A DNA stretch of 33,019 nt from a virus: the IMG/VR virus record IMGVR_UViG_3300020201_000072, positions 1 through 33,019 of that record; one strand, given 5' to 3'. Both the position numbers and the translations under genes were made by a program. Under the pieces are notes generated by a model. That model did no database searches, had not been told where the DNA came from, and worked only from the letters and a program-made list of their open reading frames with translations. Shown piece after piece: positions 7,070-16,037 of the stretch (position 1 is the stretch's first letter; every line of letters begins with the position of its first letter).

Positions 7070-8329
7070 ATGTCTACAATTAATTTAAGTCCAACAAGTT
7101 TATATTCAAGACGCATTCTTCCTCCGACAGGAACTTTTTCGGAAGTTTTGGCAGCAACTAATCAAATCTACACTTCATCTTTGTTCATTACAGGTGCAGT
7201 AAGTGGACTTAAATTGGCATATCAATTTTTTGTTGGTAATATCTTGGATATTGAGCTTCAAGCTAGTAACGTTTATATGGCTTACGAAAATGCAGTAACT
7301 AAATATGGATATTTCATCAACGCTCATCAGGCACAAAATGTTCTATATGATGTTCTCGGATTTGCTACGGCAACTTTTGATCAAAATGGAAATATCATCG
7401 TCGGAGAAGATATTTCCACCAAATATCCAAATTTCACACTAGGATATGCACGCAACGTTGCTCAAGCTTTGGGTGGCGAAGTTGGTCTAGGTGGCGTACA
7501 AAATCAATACTCTGCCTCTTTTGATATCCAAGATGGAGTTCAGGATTACAATCTTAACTCTTTACTTTTAGGTTCAGAGTTCTCGGGAGTAGTGACTGGT
7601 CGTCAAGTTAACATCAAGGATGTGTTTTTTAAAACAAGAGCTTCCCAGTGGAGATTCTTCGGCGGAATGTATGGAGCCGGAGGATATGGCGGATTTGGAG
7701 GGTATGGCGTAGGGGGTGGAGGAGGCGCGTACAGTGGCCACGCCAATTCCTCGCAATTCAATTTGTATCCAGCATGGCAAACTAAATTAGAAGCAATGGC
7801 TTACGAAGACAAGATGTGGACCAGAACGTCTCACTATTCATTTCAAATCATTAACAATAATTTGAGAATTTTCCCAATACCAAGAATTAATTATTTGACA
7901 GAAAATAAATTCTGGTTCACATTCCAAACCCAAAATAATCCATGGTCTGCTGCATCTGGAAGTGCGAATTCTGGAAGCACGGGGGCTATTAATAACCTCA
8001 ACAACATTCCATTGGGTAATATTCCATATGATTCAATTAATTCATTTGGCAAACAATGGATTAGAAATTACTTTCTAGCATTGGTTGCTGAAATGCTTAG
8101 TTTCTCTCGTGGAAAAATTGACAGTATTCCTATCGCCAATGGGCCTGTGAAATTGAACAGCGCTGAGTTGATGACATGGGCTGGTCAAGAGAAAGACAAG
8201 CTAGAAAAAGAATTAAAGGAGTATCTGGACAAATTGGCATATCCAGAAATCACAAGAAGAAAAAAGGAAGCTGTAGAGGATGCTATGGCAATTCTAGGTG
8301 GAGTACCGACATTCTTTTATATGAGGTAA
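7070..8329 (+). CDS. Probable neck/connector structural protein, 419 aa (gp13-like by position)
   Basis: A strong AAGGAG site precedes the ATG. The product is Gly/Asn/Ser/aromatic-rich like virion proteins, with no signal peptide. An extreme Gly/Tyr-rich loop occupies about residues 199-222 (repeated GGYGG units). The C-terminal 80 residues are a charged helical segment (KDKLEKELKEYLDKLAYPEITRRK) ending in GGVPTFFYMR. The gene lies between the capsid and sheath genes, where a head-to-tail connector or neck protein would be expected. T4 gp13 or gp15 are the closest functional guesses, but I cannot show sequence similarity to either. Confidence 0.55.
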   Translation: MSTINLSPTSLYSRRILPPTGTFSEVLAATNQIYTSSLFITGAVSGLKLAYQFFVGNILDIELQASNVYMAYENAVTKYGYFINAHQAQNVLYDVLGFATATFDQNGNIIVGEDISTKYPNFTLGYARNVAQALGGEVGLGGVQNQYSASFDIQDGVQDYNLNSLLLGSEFSGVVTGRQVNIKDVFFKTRASQWRFFGGMYGAGGYGGFGGYGVGGGGGAYSGHANSSQFNLYPAWQTKLEAMAYEDKMWTRTSHYSFQIINNNLRIFPIPRINYLTENKFWFTFQTQNNPWSAASGSANSGSTGAINNLNNIPLGNIPYDSINSFGKQWIRNYFLALVAEMLSFSRGKIDSIPIANGPVKLNSAELMTWAGQEKDKLEKELKEYLDKLAYPEITRRKKEAVEDAMAILGGVPTFFYMR

Positions 8330-8333
8330 TTAA

Positions 8334-8831
8334 ATGGTAGAAGATAATAAATGGATTAGACCAGAAGCACCTCCTCCTCCAATGTTTACAGGACAGCCTG
8401 AAATTGATTTCCAAAAAGGAGTTTCGGATGAAATTATCGATGACATCATTGGTCAAGAAGTTTTGTATTTTCCAATTGACATGAATCGTACACAGTTTCA
8501 TAAACTATACAAAGAAGCCATACGTAAAGTGTATTTAAATCCTGTAAGAATTAAAGTATTAGTTGAATATTCAGATGGCAACACGGTAATTGACAAATAC
8601 ACGATCGATAGACGTGCCGTTATCAAAGTACATTTTCCAAAAAGAAGATTAACAGAAGACCAAAATATGATGATTCGAGAAGGAGATATTGTATTTTACA
8701 ATAATGAATTTCATGAAATTGCCAAATTAGAAGAACCAACAATGTTATATGGACACATAGACCAAAAGATTGAAATTGTAGCAACGTGTGTGAAATGCCG
8801 TTCTGCACCTAGAGTATCAAACAGGGGATAA
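8334..8831 (+). CDS. Probable neck/head-completion protein, 165 aa (gp14-like guess)
   Basis: The gene starts 4 bases after the previous stop. The N-terminal 20 residues are Pro-rich; then a beta-rich domain includes VLYFPIDMNRTQFHKLYKEAI (about 43-63), a basic HFPKRRLTEDQ segment and a C-terminal YGHIDQKIEIVATCVKCR block. Small beta-rich proteins with a YGxxDxKIEIVA-type ending are typical of connector or neck proteins in T4-like phages. Together with its neighbour at 7070 it probably forms the head-tail interface. The specific gp14 equivalence is a guess from position. Confidence 0.5.
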   Translation: MVEDNKWIRPEAPPPPMFTGQPEIDFQKGVSDEIIDDIIGQEVLYFPIDMNRTQFHKLYKEAIRKVYLNPVRIKVLVEYSDGNTVIDKYTIDRRAVIKVHFPKRRLTEDQNMMIREGDIVFYNNEFHEIAKLEEPTMLYGHIDQKIEIVATCVKCRSAPRVSNRG

Positions 8832-8857
8832 CAATCTCGTTTTGTCAAAAAGGTCAT

Positions 8858-8867
8858 CTAATTATAG
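8858..8867 (+). promoter_or_regulatory. Candidate late-promoter motif upstream of tail sheath gene
   Basis: CTAATTATAG lies 25 bases before the sheath ATG, in a 61-base gap. The flanking GTCAT just upstream is shared with the motif at 3407 (GTCATCTATTTATTG against GTCATCTAATTATAG). Confidence 0.4.
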
Positions 8868-8892
8868 GGAAATACGCGGGAGAAAGTAATCA

Positions 8893-11787
8893 ATGTCTGA
8901 GAAGCAGTTCAAATTTGTAAGCCCAGGAACTCAAATTATTGAGATCGACCTTTCATCAACTCCGAGAGAGGGTGATGACATTGGTCCAGTTGTTATTGGC
9001 AGAGCACAACGCGGTCCAGCAATGAGGCCGGTTAAGGTAAATTCTAATGCGGAATTGATTGAGATTTTTGGTAATCCAACGCCAACATCGGAACAATCAG
9101 ACGTTTGGCGTGATAATGCCATACTAGGTCCTACGTATGGAATTTTGGGAGCACAAGCTTCTCTAAAGAACAAGAGTGCTTTGACATTCATTCGTCTTCT
9201 GGGAACAGAGCATGCAGAGGCAAATAGTACAACTGGTGCCGGAAAGGCAGGTTGGAAAATTGGTTCAACATCAATTGCAGAAACTACCGGACCAGGGGGT
9301 GGGGGTGGGGCTTATGGACTGTTCATATTCCCATCGGCATCCAGTGTTATAGTTACAGGAACTTTGGCGGCAGTGTTTTATCTACAAACGGGTTCGTTGA
9401 CTTTATCAGGAACACGTTATGGTAACAATTCTGCTGTGACGGAAGGAACAGGAACGGCTGGAATGTTCATGTCAAATGACAATAAACAATTCCGTGTTTT
9501 CGTGAAGAATTCAGCAAATGGAATTTCTGACGATCTGAGATTCGACTTTACACCAAGTTCTGATAAATTCATTCGCAAGGTTGCTAACACGAATCCAACA
9601 CGTTTGAATTCAAGTTTGTACGCAACAACCAAGAATTATTTCTTAGGAGAATCATTCGAAGATTTCATTAACGAATCAGAAGAGACGGCAGCTTTAAGAA
9701 GTGCGACAACCTGGGTTGGTGTTATTCTCGGAATAAAGAACGCTGGTACATCAGATGACTTGACAAATCGCCAATTGGCAACACAAAACTCAAGAACGGG
9801 TTGGTTTTTCGCTCAAGACGTTGGTACGGCAGCAACATACCAATACGATAATATGCAAAAATTGTTTAGATTCCATTCGTTGGATTCTGGAGAGTGGAAT
9901 CAAGCAAATCTAAAGATTTCACTGAGAAACATTCGTGTTTCTTCAAATGATTATGACCGTTACGGTTCGTTTGACGTTGTTATTCGTTCGATTGACGATT
10001 CGGACAGTTCGTTAGTTATTTACGAACAATTTACAAATTGCAATTTGAATCCAAGGTCTGCAAATTACGTGGGACGTAAAATTGGAGACAAATACAACGT
10101 ATTCAGCACCACGACAAACAGAAACATGGAATCTGGAGAGTACGATAATAATTCAAAATTCATTCGAATTGAAGTTGCAACGGAAGTTTCTTCTGAAGTT
10201 TTAGTTCCTGAGTTATTACCATTCGGCGTTTACGGGCCTCTTAAGTTCAGGAATTTCGCGTTTGCATCTGGTTCGTTGACTTCTTTTTGGGGAGAAATTA
10301 CGAACGTTCAAACTGCATACACAAGTCCATTCGTAGTAGGAAGTGGAAGTATTCCACAAGGAGACGTAGTAAGTGTTACGGGACAAGCGGTAAATTTTGG
10401 AATTCCAGCACAAGGAATTATCAAAACAGCTTCGGTCGTTTTCCCACAACCGCGATTGCGTAAATCAACGACATCAGGAACATTAGGTTCTCCAAAGAGC
10501 GCATTCTTCGGAGTGTATACTGACGATACAAATCAAAAATTCTCAAAGGGCGTTAAAGACCTTGTGAGAATTTTACCACAAGGTGTTGATTCATTTGCCC
10601 CAGCTAGCTCGAAAGGAACGGATTTCAGTTTCGTCTTTTCGCTGGATGATATCAAATTACAAACAACAACCGATGTACAGTGGGAATCAGGTTCGAGATT
10701 GGCCGGAACATCAATCACATCTTTGGCAGGAAATACATATCAGTCAATTTTGAGTGGAGGATTCAACGCCTTTACGACCTTCTTGGCTGGCGGATTCGAC
10801 GGAATGGACATCAGAGAAATCGAACCATTCAACAATACTGATATGTCAGCGGCGACAGCAAAAACGTCATATGCTTACAATACTGTTCAAAGGGCAATCG
10901 AATTACTTCGTGATCCAGAAGATATCGACTTCAATGTTGCTGCGATTCCGGGTGTTAGTGTTCCGGGGTTGACAGGTAGATTGATCGAGGTGTGCGAGGA
11001 ACGTGGCGACGCAATAGCAATAATTGACATCGAAAACGACTTTGCACCACGCGCAGAAAATTCGAATGACAATCAATCACGTAGAACGGCAATCTCAGTG
11101 AGTTCAGCGATTGCGTCTCTGAAAACTCGTGGTTTGAATTCAAATTACGGTGCGGCTTATTTCCCATGGGTTCAAGCCCGTGAGCCATTGTCAAATAACC
11201 TGATTTTCATTCCACCAACAGTTCCAGTATTGGGAGCATTTGCTTACAATGATAAGGTTGGTGCAAAGTGGTATGCGCCAGCAGGATTCAATCGTGGTTC
11301 GCTAACAGCGGGCCATGGCGGAATTCCAGTCATCAACGTAGCGATGAAGTTGAATAAGAAAGACAGAGACGATCTTTATCTAGCAAACGTTAATCCAATT
11401 AGCGTATTAGAAGGTGAGATTGTTATTTTCGGACAAAAGACATTACAAGTGCGTCCGTCGGCTCTTGACCGAGTAAATGTGCGTCGTGCTTTGTTGGACA
11501 TCAAAAAGAAGATTTCTAAGATTTCCTCTTCAATGTTGTTTGAACCAAACGTAGAAGCAACTTGGGGAAGATTCAGGGCTCGTGCTGAACCTATTCTACG
11601 TGACATTGTCGCAAAGAATGGCCTGGAAGAGTATAAATTAAAATTGGATGGTTCAACGACCACGCCTGATTTGCAAGACAGAAATATCATTTACGGAAAG
11701 CTTTACTTGAAGCCAGTAAAAACGGCAGAATATATCGGATTTGATTTCAATATCACAAATTCTGGTGCAAGTTTCGCAGACCTGTAA
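8893..11787 (+). CDS. gp18: Contractile tail sheath protein (gp18-like), enlarged
   Basis: The contractile outer tube subunit. The N-terminus carries the sheath hallmark FVSPGTQIIEID (about residues 8-19) and the following GPVVIGRAQRGP segment. The C-terminal 300 residues carry the conserved core: the RRTAISVSSAIASLKTRG region, the YNDKVGAKWYAPAGFNRG block, VNPI, and RRALLDIKKKISKISSSMLF followed by WGRFRARAEPILRDI. The 964 residues clearly exceed T4 gp18 (659). The extra length lies in the middle (about residues 120-640), probably added surface domains like those decorating large-phage sheaths. The tail tube gene follows, as in T4 (18-19). Confidence 0.95.
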   Translation: MSEKQFKFVSPGTQIIEIDLSSTPREGDDIGPVVIGRAQRGPAMRPVKVNSNAELIEIFGNPTPTSEQSDVWRDNAILGPTYGILGAQASLKNKSALTFIRLLGTEHAEANSTTGAGKAGWKIGSTSIAETTGPGGGGGAYGLFIFPSASSVIVTGTLAAVFYLQTGSLTLSGTRYGNNSAVTEGTGTAGMFMSNDNKQFRVFVKNSANGISDDLRFDFTPSSDKFIRKVANTNPTRLNSSLYATTKNYFLGESFEDFINESEETAALRSATTWVGVILGIKNAGTSDDLTNRQLATQNSRTGWFFAQDVGTAATYQYDNMQKLFRFHSLDSGEWNQANLKISLRNIRVSSNDYDRYGSFDVVIRSIDDSDSSLVIYEQFTNCNLNPRSANYVGRKIGDKYNVFSTTTNRNMESGEYDNNSKFIRIEVATEVSSEVLVPELLPFGVYGPLKFRNFAFASGSLTSFWGEITNVQTAYTSPFVVGSGSIPQGDVVSVTGQAVNFGIPAQGIIKTASVVFPQPRLRKSTTSGTLGSPKSAFFGVYTDDTNQKFSKGVKDLVRILPQGVDSFAPASSKGTDFSFVFSLDDIKLQTTTDVQWESGSRLAGTSITSLAGNTYQSILSGGFNAFTTFLAGGFDGMDIREIEPFNNTDMSAATAKTSYAYNTVQRAIELLRDPEDIDFNVAAIPGVSVPGLTGRLIEVCEERGDAIAIIDIENDFAPRAENSNDNQSRRTAISVSSAIASLKTRGLNSNYGAAYFPWVQAREPLSNNLIFIPPTVPVLGAFAYNDKVGAKWYAPAGFNRGSLTAGHGGIPVINVAMKLNKKDRDDLYLANVNPISVLEGEIVIFGQKTLQVRPSALDRVNVRRALLDIKKKISKISSSMLFEPNVEATWGRFRARAEPILRDIVAKNGLEEYKLKLDGSTTTPDLQDRNIIYGKLYLKPVKTAEYIGFDFNITNSGASFADL

Positions 11788-11835
11788 TTGGAAAAATTGA
11801 AGACAAATACTTAAGAGGAAGGAGAAATAAAATAA

Positions 11836-12369
11836 ATGGCTGATTCATCTGCATTCTGGGCATCACCACTGGTTGAGCCAAAAAGGAAATTCAAATTCCT
11901 CTGTTTCATAGGAGACATTCCTCCATTCGTGGTCAAATCTGTTCAGAAACCAAAACAAGCAATTTCAAAAATTGAAATTCCATGGTTGAACCATACGTTC
12001 AAGTATACCGGAAGAAATAGTTGGGACGACATTACAGTTGAATTTGTCGATAACGAACAAGTAAATACATTGAAATTGCTTCAAGATAAGCTGAAACAGT
12101 CAGGATATTTTTTCCCAACATCTCCAAGTCAATTGAATACCATTTCAAAGAGGGGTGCCGTAACGGCACTAGGCGATATTCGTATTCAACAATTGACTTA
12201 TGGAGACGGAATTTTAGAAGAGTGGACGTTGATCAATGGATGGATTTCATCCATTGACCCAGGTTCAAACGATTACGGTTCGGACGAAGCGGTTACCGTT
12301 TCTGTTACAATTGTATTCGATTGGGCACAAGTAGAAACATTCGACCCACCAAGAACAGCATCAATCTAA
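11836..12369 (+). CDS. gp19: Tail tube protein (gp19-like)
   Basis: The 177-residue product is close to T4 gp19 (163) and lies immediately downstream of the sheath gene. GGAGAAATAAAATAA precedes the ATG. Family features include an N-terminal segment FCFIGDIPPFVVKSVQKP-like (about residues 25-43), the KIEIPWLNHTFKYTGR strand, a YGDGILEEWTLINGWI block and an acidic strand ending SVTIVFDWAQVE near the C-terminus. Hexameric rings of this protein stack into the inner tube through which DNA passes. A short stop/start gap connects it to the gp26-like gene. Confidence 0.93.
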   Translation: MADSSAFWASPLVEPKRKFKFLCFIGDIPPFVVKSVQKPKQAISKIEIPWLNHTFKYTGRNSWDDITVEFVDNEQVNTLKLLQDKLKQSGYFFPTSPSQLNTISKRGAVTALGDIRIQQLTYGDGILEEWTLINGWISSIDPGSNDYGSDEAVTVSVTIVFDWAQVETFDPPRTASI

Positions 12370-12379
12370 AGAGGAATAA

Positions 12380-13198
12380 ATGAGCGACAAATTGACAGAA
12401 ACATTGTTTCCAGCGGAAACAAAACATGTAGACTTGCCTTCGTGTGGAAAATTTTATCCAATCGGGCATCCTCTTTATGGACAAACGATGATTGAGGTGT
12501 ATCATATGAGAGGTCAAGAGGAAGATATCTTGACCAATCTGGATTACCTCAGACGTGGTTTAACTCTTGACAAACTTGTTCAAAGTTTGATTGTTAATCC
12601 AATTTATAGAACTCCAACAGTTTATGAAAGTATTATTGCGGCAGACAGAAACGCCATTCTTTTGGATGCTCGTATTATCGCTTATACTTGGGAATATCCG
12701 GTCAATATCAAGTGTCCTGCTTGTGGAACGGCAGCAGAATTTGTCTTTGATTTGAGAGAATCCCGTGTTCATCAAGGTTCGTTCGGAGACGGAGAGAAGG
12801 TTCAGTATATCCCAGAAACCAACTCTTTTACTGTCATTTTTCCAAATGGAATCATTTTACAACTTCGTCCAAAAACAGTTGATGTTGAAAACAAGATTGC
12901 CAAAAAACTGAGCAATAAAAAGAAAAAGGACATTACAAATAAGGATTTGTACGAAGATTTGATTTTGACAATCAATGGAAGTAATAGTCCAAAATTGATT
13001 GAACTTTTCTTTCAACAAGCACCAGCGAGTTATCTAAATTGGTTCAAGAATTTGGTATTAGAAATCAATCCAGACGTTGATTTGTCACAAACATTCGTAT
13101 GCCAATCGTGCAATCACGAGGAGCCAATCGACCCTCCATTTACAACTGATTTTTTATTCCCGAAGACGAAGAAGATTCGGAAGGCACGCAAAGACTAG
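12380..13198 (+). CDS. Baseplate hub protein with zinc ribbon (gp26-like)
   Basis: The 272-residue product follows the tail tube gene by 10 bases, with GAGG upstream. The N-terminal part (PSCGKFYPIGHPLYGQ, then a helical LTLDKLVQSLIVNPI segment) matches the layout of T4-type baseplate proteins of the gp26 family. Two CxxC pairs (Cys112/Cys115 and Cys241/Cys244) could form a four-cysteine zinc ribbon spanning the domain. The C-terminus is strongly basic (KKIRKARKD). It would act in baseplate hub assembly. The CxxC pairs are directly visible; the gp26 name is a family inference of moderate strength. Confidence 0.7.
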   Translation: MSDKLTETLFPAETKHVDLPSCGKFYPIGHPLYGQTMIEVYHMRGQEEDILTNLDYLRRGLTLDKLVQSLIVNPIYRTPTVYESIIAADRNAILLDARIIAYTWEYPVNIKCPACGTAAEFVFDLRESRVHQGSFGDGEKVQYIPETNSFTVIFPNGIILQLRPKTVDVENKIAKKLSNKKKKDITNKDLYEDLILTINGSNSPKLIELFFQQAPASYLNWFKNLVLEINPDVDLSQTFVCQSCNHEEPIDPPFTTDFLFPKTKKIRKARKD

Positions 13199-13212
13199 TT
13201 GTCCCTAGAGAC

Positions 13213-13428
13213 ATGAGATTAATGTCTGCGTTTGTGTTTTTTCCAGAAAATTTGTTCAATGATATTAAGAAATTATTGCACAAAGAAATGTCAGAATTGA
13301 AACAATTCAATTATTCCATTTCGGAATCGTATTCGTTACCAGTTGGATTGAGAAAACAACACATTCAATGGATCAAAGAACGATTAAAAAGAGAAGCGGA
13401 TGAAATAAAGAAAGCCCAAAAAGGGTAA
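13213..13428 (+). CDS. Small helical protein next to gp26-like gene
   Basis: A 71-residue product with an N-terminal hydrophobic stretch (SAFVFFPENLF) and a highly charged C-terminal helix rich in Lys, Arg and Glu. A second ATG at 13222 could be the true start; neither has a strong Shine-Dalgarno site. It fits the short gene that follows gp26-type genes in marine T4-like phages, sometimes called gp51-like hub assembly catalyst, but I cannot confirm similarity. A terminator follows directly, so this gene closes the transcription unit that includes sheath and tube genes. Confidence 0.6.
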   Translation: MRLMSAFVFFPENLFNDIKKLLHKEMSELKQFNYSISESYSLPVGLRKQHIQWIKERLKREADEIKKAQKG

Positions 13429-13431
13429 TGA

Positions 13432-13456
13432 GGGGAGGCGAAAGCCTCCCTTTTTC
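13432..13456 (+). terminator. Rho-independent terminator before tape measure gene
   Basis: A 7-bp GC-rich stem (GGGAGGC with GCCTCCC) is closed by a GAAA tetraloop and followed by TTTTTC. It lies 4 bases after the stop of the small gene ending at 13428. Confidence 0.93.
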
Positions 13457-13464
13457 TTTTGTTG

Positions 13465-13474
13465 CTAATTAAAC
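13465..13474 (+). promoter_or_regulatory. CTAWTTA motif between terminator and tape measure gene
   Basis: CTAATTAAAC lies just after the terminator and one base before the ATG at 13476. If it is a promoter of the same type as at 6506 and 8858, the transcript would begin at or inside the start codon. A leaderless mRNA, a later start or chance are all possible. Confidence 0.25.
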
Positions 13475-13475
13475 C

Positions 13476-16037
13476 ATGTCTGACGAAGAAACCAATTCAT
13501 TATTGCGACAAATTTTAGCGGCCAGTTTGGATGAAAAAAGGTCAAGTCGCCCATATAGTGCGAACATAGCTGCGTACGAAAGTGAAAAGGAATTAAAAGA
13601 TGAGTGGAGGAAGTTTGGCGAGGCAATGCGCATTGGTGTCGAAAATGCCAAGAATGAATTAGCAAAGGCCGAAAAAGCTAGACTCGAAGCTGCAATCGAT
13701 GCCATCACCAAGGACGGCGCTAGTATACCAAATGCAATTCGAGAAGCATTGGCCAATGCTTCCATGCCTGGTTTAGAACCAGAAAAGGCGGCAGCATTCT
13801 TTGACGAAGCAACAAAGTATTTAAAAGATACATACGGAAAAGACAACCCACAGATTCAAAAAGTTATTACTCTTTTGGAAAATGAAAAGAAAAAAGTAAG
13901 TGCTGCTGATGCGGGACAAGATGCTCTCAATGATGCAAAACCAAAGTTCGACACGTTATATCGTCAATCAGAAATCCGTGTTCGCGGTTTCTTTGATAAA
14001 TTAAATATCAAGTTTGCTGGATATGAAAACAGTCCATGGTACGTCATCTTAAAAGATATGGCCGAAGGAAAAGAAACTGGTGGAATGTTCATGCAAGCAT
14101 ATTTTAATAACATCGGGACCAATGTCAAAAGACACTTAGAACCACTGAATTTATTCATTAATGCTATGAGGATGGTTAAAGAGGAAACGACTAAATTAGT
14201 TCAAAACATGGACATGGTTCAGGTTGCATTTCTAAGGAGCACAGGATTTGCATCTGATTTTGCTGATGTAATTGAAAACACGTGGGATGATGTCAAGTAT
14301 TTTGGCGTGTCCCTTGAGGAAGTTAGTAAAACTATCGATGTTTATATAAATAAATTTAGTGCATTTTCCAAGATGAATGAAAAAGAGCAAGGAAGTCTTA
14401 TTAAATTAGGAGCCACGATGAGTCGTCTGGGTGTCTCGGTTGAAGAATCGTCAGCGATATATGATTACTTCCAATCCTCGTTAAAAAGAGGTTCAGGCGG
14501 GGCAGAACGGGGACTTTTAAACATTGCTGGTATTGCTGAAACATTGGGAGAATCTTTTTCAAAGATAAGTGGAGAATTCGTTAGTATGTTGCCAACATTA
14601 GCAAAATGGGGACAACAAACGGAAAACGTTTTCAGAAATCTTGAGGCGGTCAGGAAATCGTTGAATATCACGGCACAAGAGGTATTAAACATTGCACAAG
14701 GATTTGATACGTTTGACTCAGCAGCACAGCACGTTGGTAAATTAAATGCTATTTTGGGCGGTCCATTCCTCAATTCAATTCAATTGTTGAATTCTAGCGA
14801 GGGCGAGGTTGTTCAACAATTGAATTTAGCATTTAAAGCTTCTGGTAAAAATTGGCAAGCATTGTCTCGTCACGAGAGACAGGCGATTGCAACGGCCGCT
14901 GGAATCACAGATATGAATGTTGCTCAAAAACTCTTCAATGGTTCTTTGGCAGACGTTAATATGCTGTTAGCTCAACAATCAATTTCTCAAGAGGAAGTGG
15001 ACAAAAGATCACAAAGAGCAACTACAATAACCGAAAAATTCACAATTATCCTTCAGACGTTAGCATTTGCTGCTGAACCAATTTTGGATGTTTTACAGTG
15101 GATTGCTGGTGCAGCACTGAGTGTTGCCGAAACCCTTCAAGGATGGACAATTCCTGCATTCTTTCTTTTATTCGGGCTATTGGGCGGTGGTATTGGTAAA
15201 TTGATTAGTTTGGGAGGATTTTTGGGTAAATTGCCATTCAAACTTCTCGGATTAATACCCGGATTGGGTGGTGTTGCGGCTGGATTGGGTAGCGTTGGAG
15301 GGGCAGCGGGTGCGGTTGCGGCACCAGCATTGGGAGCTAGAATTACTGGATTCTTTACAGGATTAGGCACTGGTATTGCATCTTTTATTACATCGATGGC
15401 GAGCGTTGTTGCAATGGCAGGTCCAGCGGCATTAGCGATTTTACTTGTAGGTGGAGCCATTGCGATCGTTGCTGGCATTTTTGCCGTATTTTTGGGCGTT
15501 GCTGTAGGAATTGCTGGCTTTTTTGGAAGTCTCGGTGACGCCGTGAAAACAGATGCGTTGACGGATTTTGCAGCGACCGTTGGGGATATGTCCAACAACG
15601 TACCAGGGAAATTTAGTTCAATGGCGGCTTCTGTAGATTTGATGTCAAAAGCAATTTCCAATATTCCATCGGCAAACATTGATAGTTATATTAGTTTAAT
15701 GGAATCAATCGAAGAAATTGCAAGTTCGGCTCAAAGTAATTTTTCATCTCAGTTTTTAGGTTCTCTGTCTGACGTTTTGACGAGTGTTTCGGTCAATCCA
15801 TCGATTAAATCCAATTCATTCTTTGCTACTGGAACGTCAGAAGCAGAAAAAGAAAAGACAGATACGATTCAAATGTTGATGAGCAAATTGAATGAAATTA
15901 TAGCTGCACTAAAGGGGGGCGGGACAGGGCCAGTAACGACAGGAACAAGGTCTGCATCATTGTCTATTGAAATAGATGGTGCGGTTTTGGCAGACAAGGT
16001 AATTGAGGTAATTGAGGATAGGTGGAGGGTTAGGTAA
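13476..16037 (+). CDS. Tail tape measure protein
   Basis: The 853-residue product has the classic tape measure layout: a long helical, charged N-terminal half (KNELAKAEKARLEAAIDAI and similar), a large middle, then a hydrophobic Gly/Ala-rich membrane-active region at about residues 560-690 with several segments able to span a membrane (FFLLFGLLGGGIG, AGPAALAILLVGGAIAIVAGIFAVFLG). A short C-terminal tail ends in a beta-rich ALKGG...SLSIEIDG...VIEVIEDRW segment. T4 gp29 is 590 residues; at roughly 1.5 angstroms per residue this longer ruler predicts a longer tail. The start has no Shine-Dalgarno site but the sequence (MSDEETNSLLRQ) is a convincing N-terminus. The stop overlaps the next start (TAATG). 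Confidence 0.85.
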   Translation: MSDEETNSLLRQILAASLDEKRSSRPYSANIAAYESEKELKDEWRKFGEAMRIGVENAKNELAKAEKARLEAAIDAITKDGASIPNAIREALANASMPGLEPEKAAAFFDEATKYLKDTYGKDNPQIQKVITLLENEKKKVSAADAGQDALNDAKPKFDTLYRQSEIRVRGFFDKLNIKFAGYENSPWYVILKDMAEGKETGGMFMQAYFNNIGTNVKRHLEPLNLFINAMRMVKEETTKLVQNMDMVQVAFLRSTGFASDFADVIENTWDDVKYFGVSLEEVSKTIDVYINKFSAFSKMNEKEQGSLIKLGATMSRLGVSVEESSAIYDYFQSSLKRGSGGAERGLLNIAGIAETLGESFSKISGEFVSMLPTLAKWGQQTENVFRNLEAVRKSLNITAQEVLNIAQGFDTFDSAAQHVGKLNAILGGPFLNSIQLLNSSEGEVVQQLNLAFKASGKNWQALSRHERQAIATAAGITDMNVAQKLFNGSLADVNMLLAQQSISQEEVDKRSQRATTITEKFTIILQTLAFAAEPILDVLQWIAGAALSVAETLQGWTIPAFFLLFGLLGGGIGKLISLGGFLGKLPFKLLGLIPGLGGVAAGLGSVGGAAGAVAAPALGARITGFFTGLGTGIASFITSMASVVAMAGPAALAILLVGGAIAIVAGIFAVFLGVAVGIAGFFGSLGDAVKTDALTDFAATVGDMSNNVPGKFSSMAASVDLMSKAISNIPSANIDSYISLMESIEEIASSAQSNFSSQFLGSLSDVLTSVSVNPSIKSNSFFATGTSEAEKEKTDTIQMLMSKLNEIIAALKGGGTGPVTTGTRSASLSIEIDGAVLADKVIEVIEDRWRVR

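Noticed and set aside
15137-15679. 180-residue reverse-strand reading frame in the tape measure gene
   Set aside because: Pro/Ala/Asn-rich mirror of the Gly/Ala-rich membrane region; no Shine-Dalgarno site and no other reverse-strand gene in the window.
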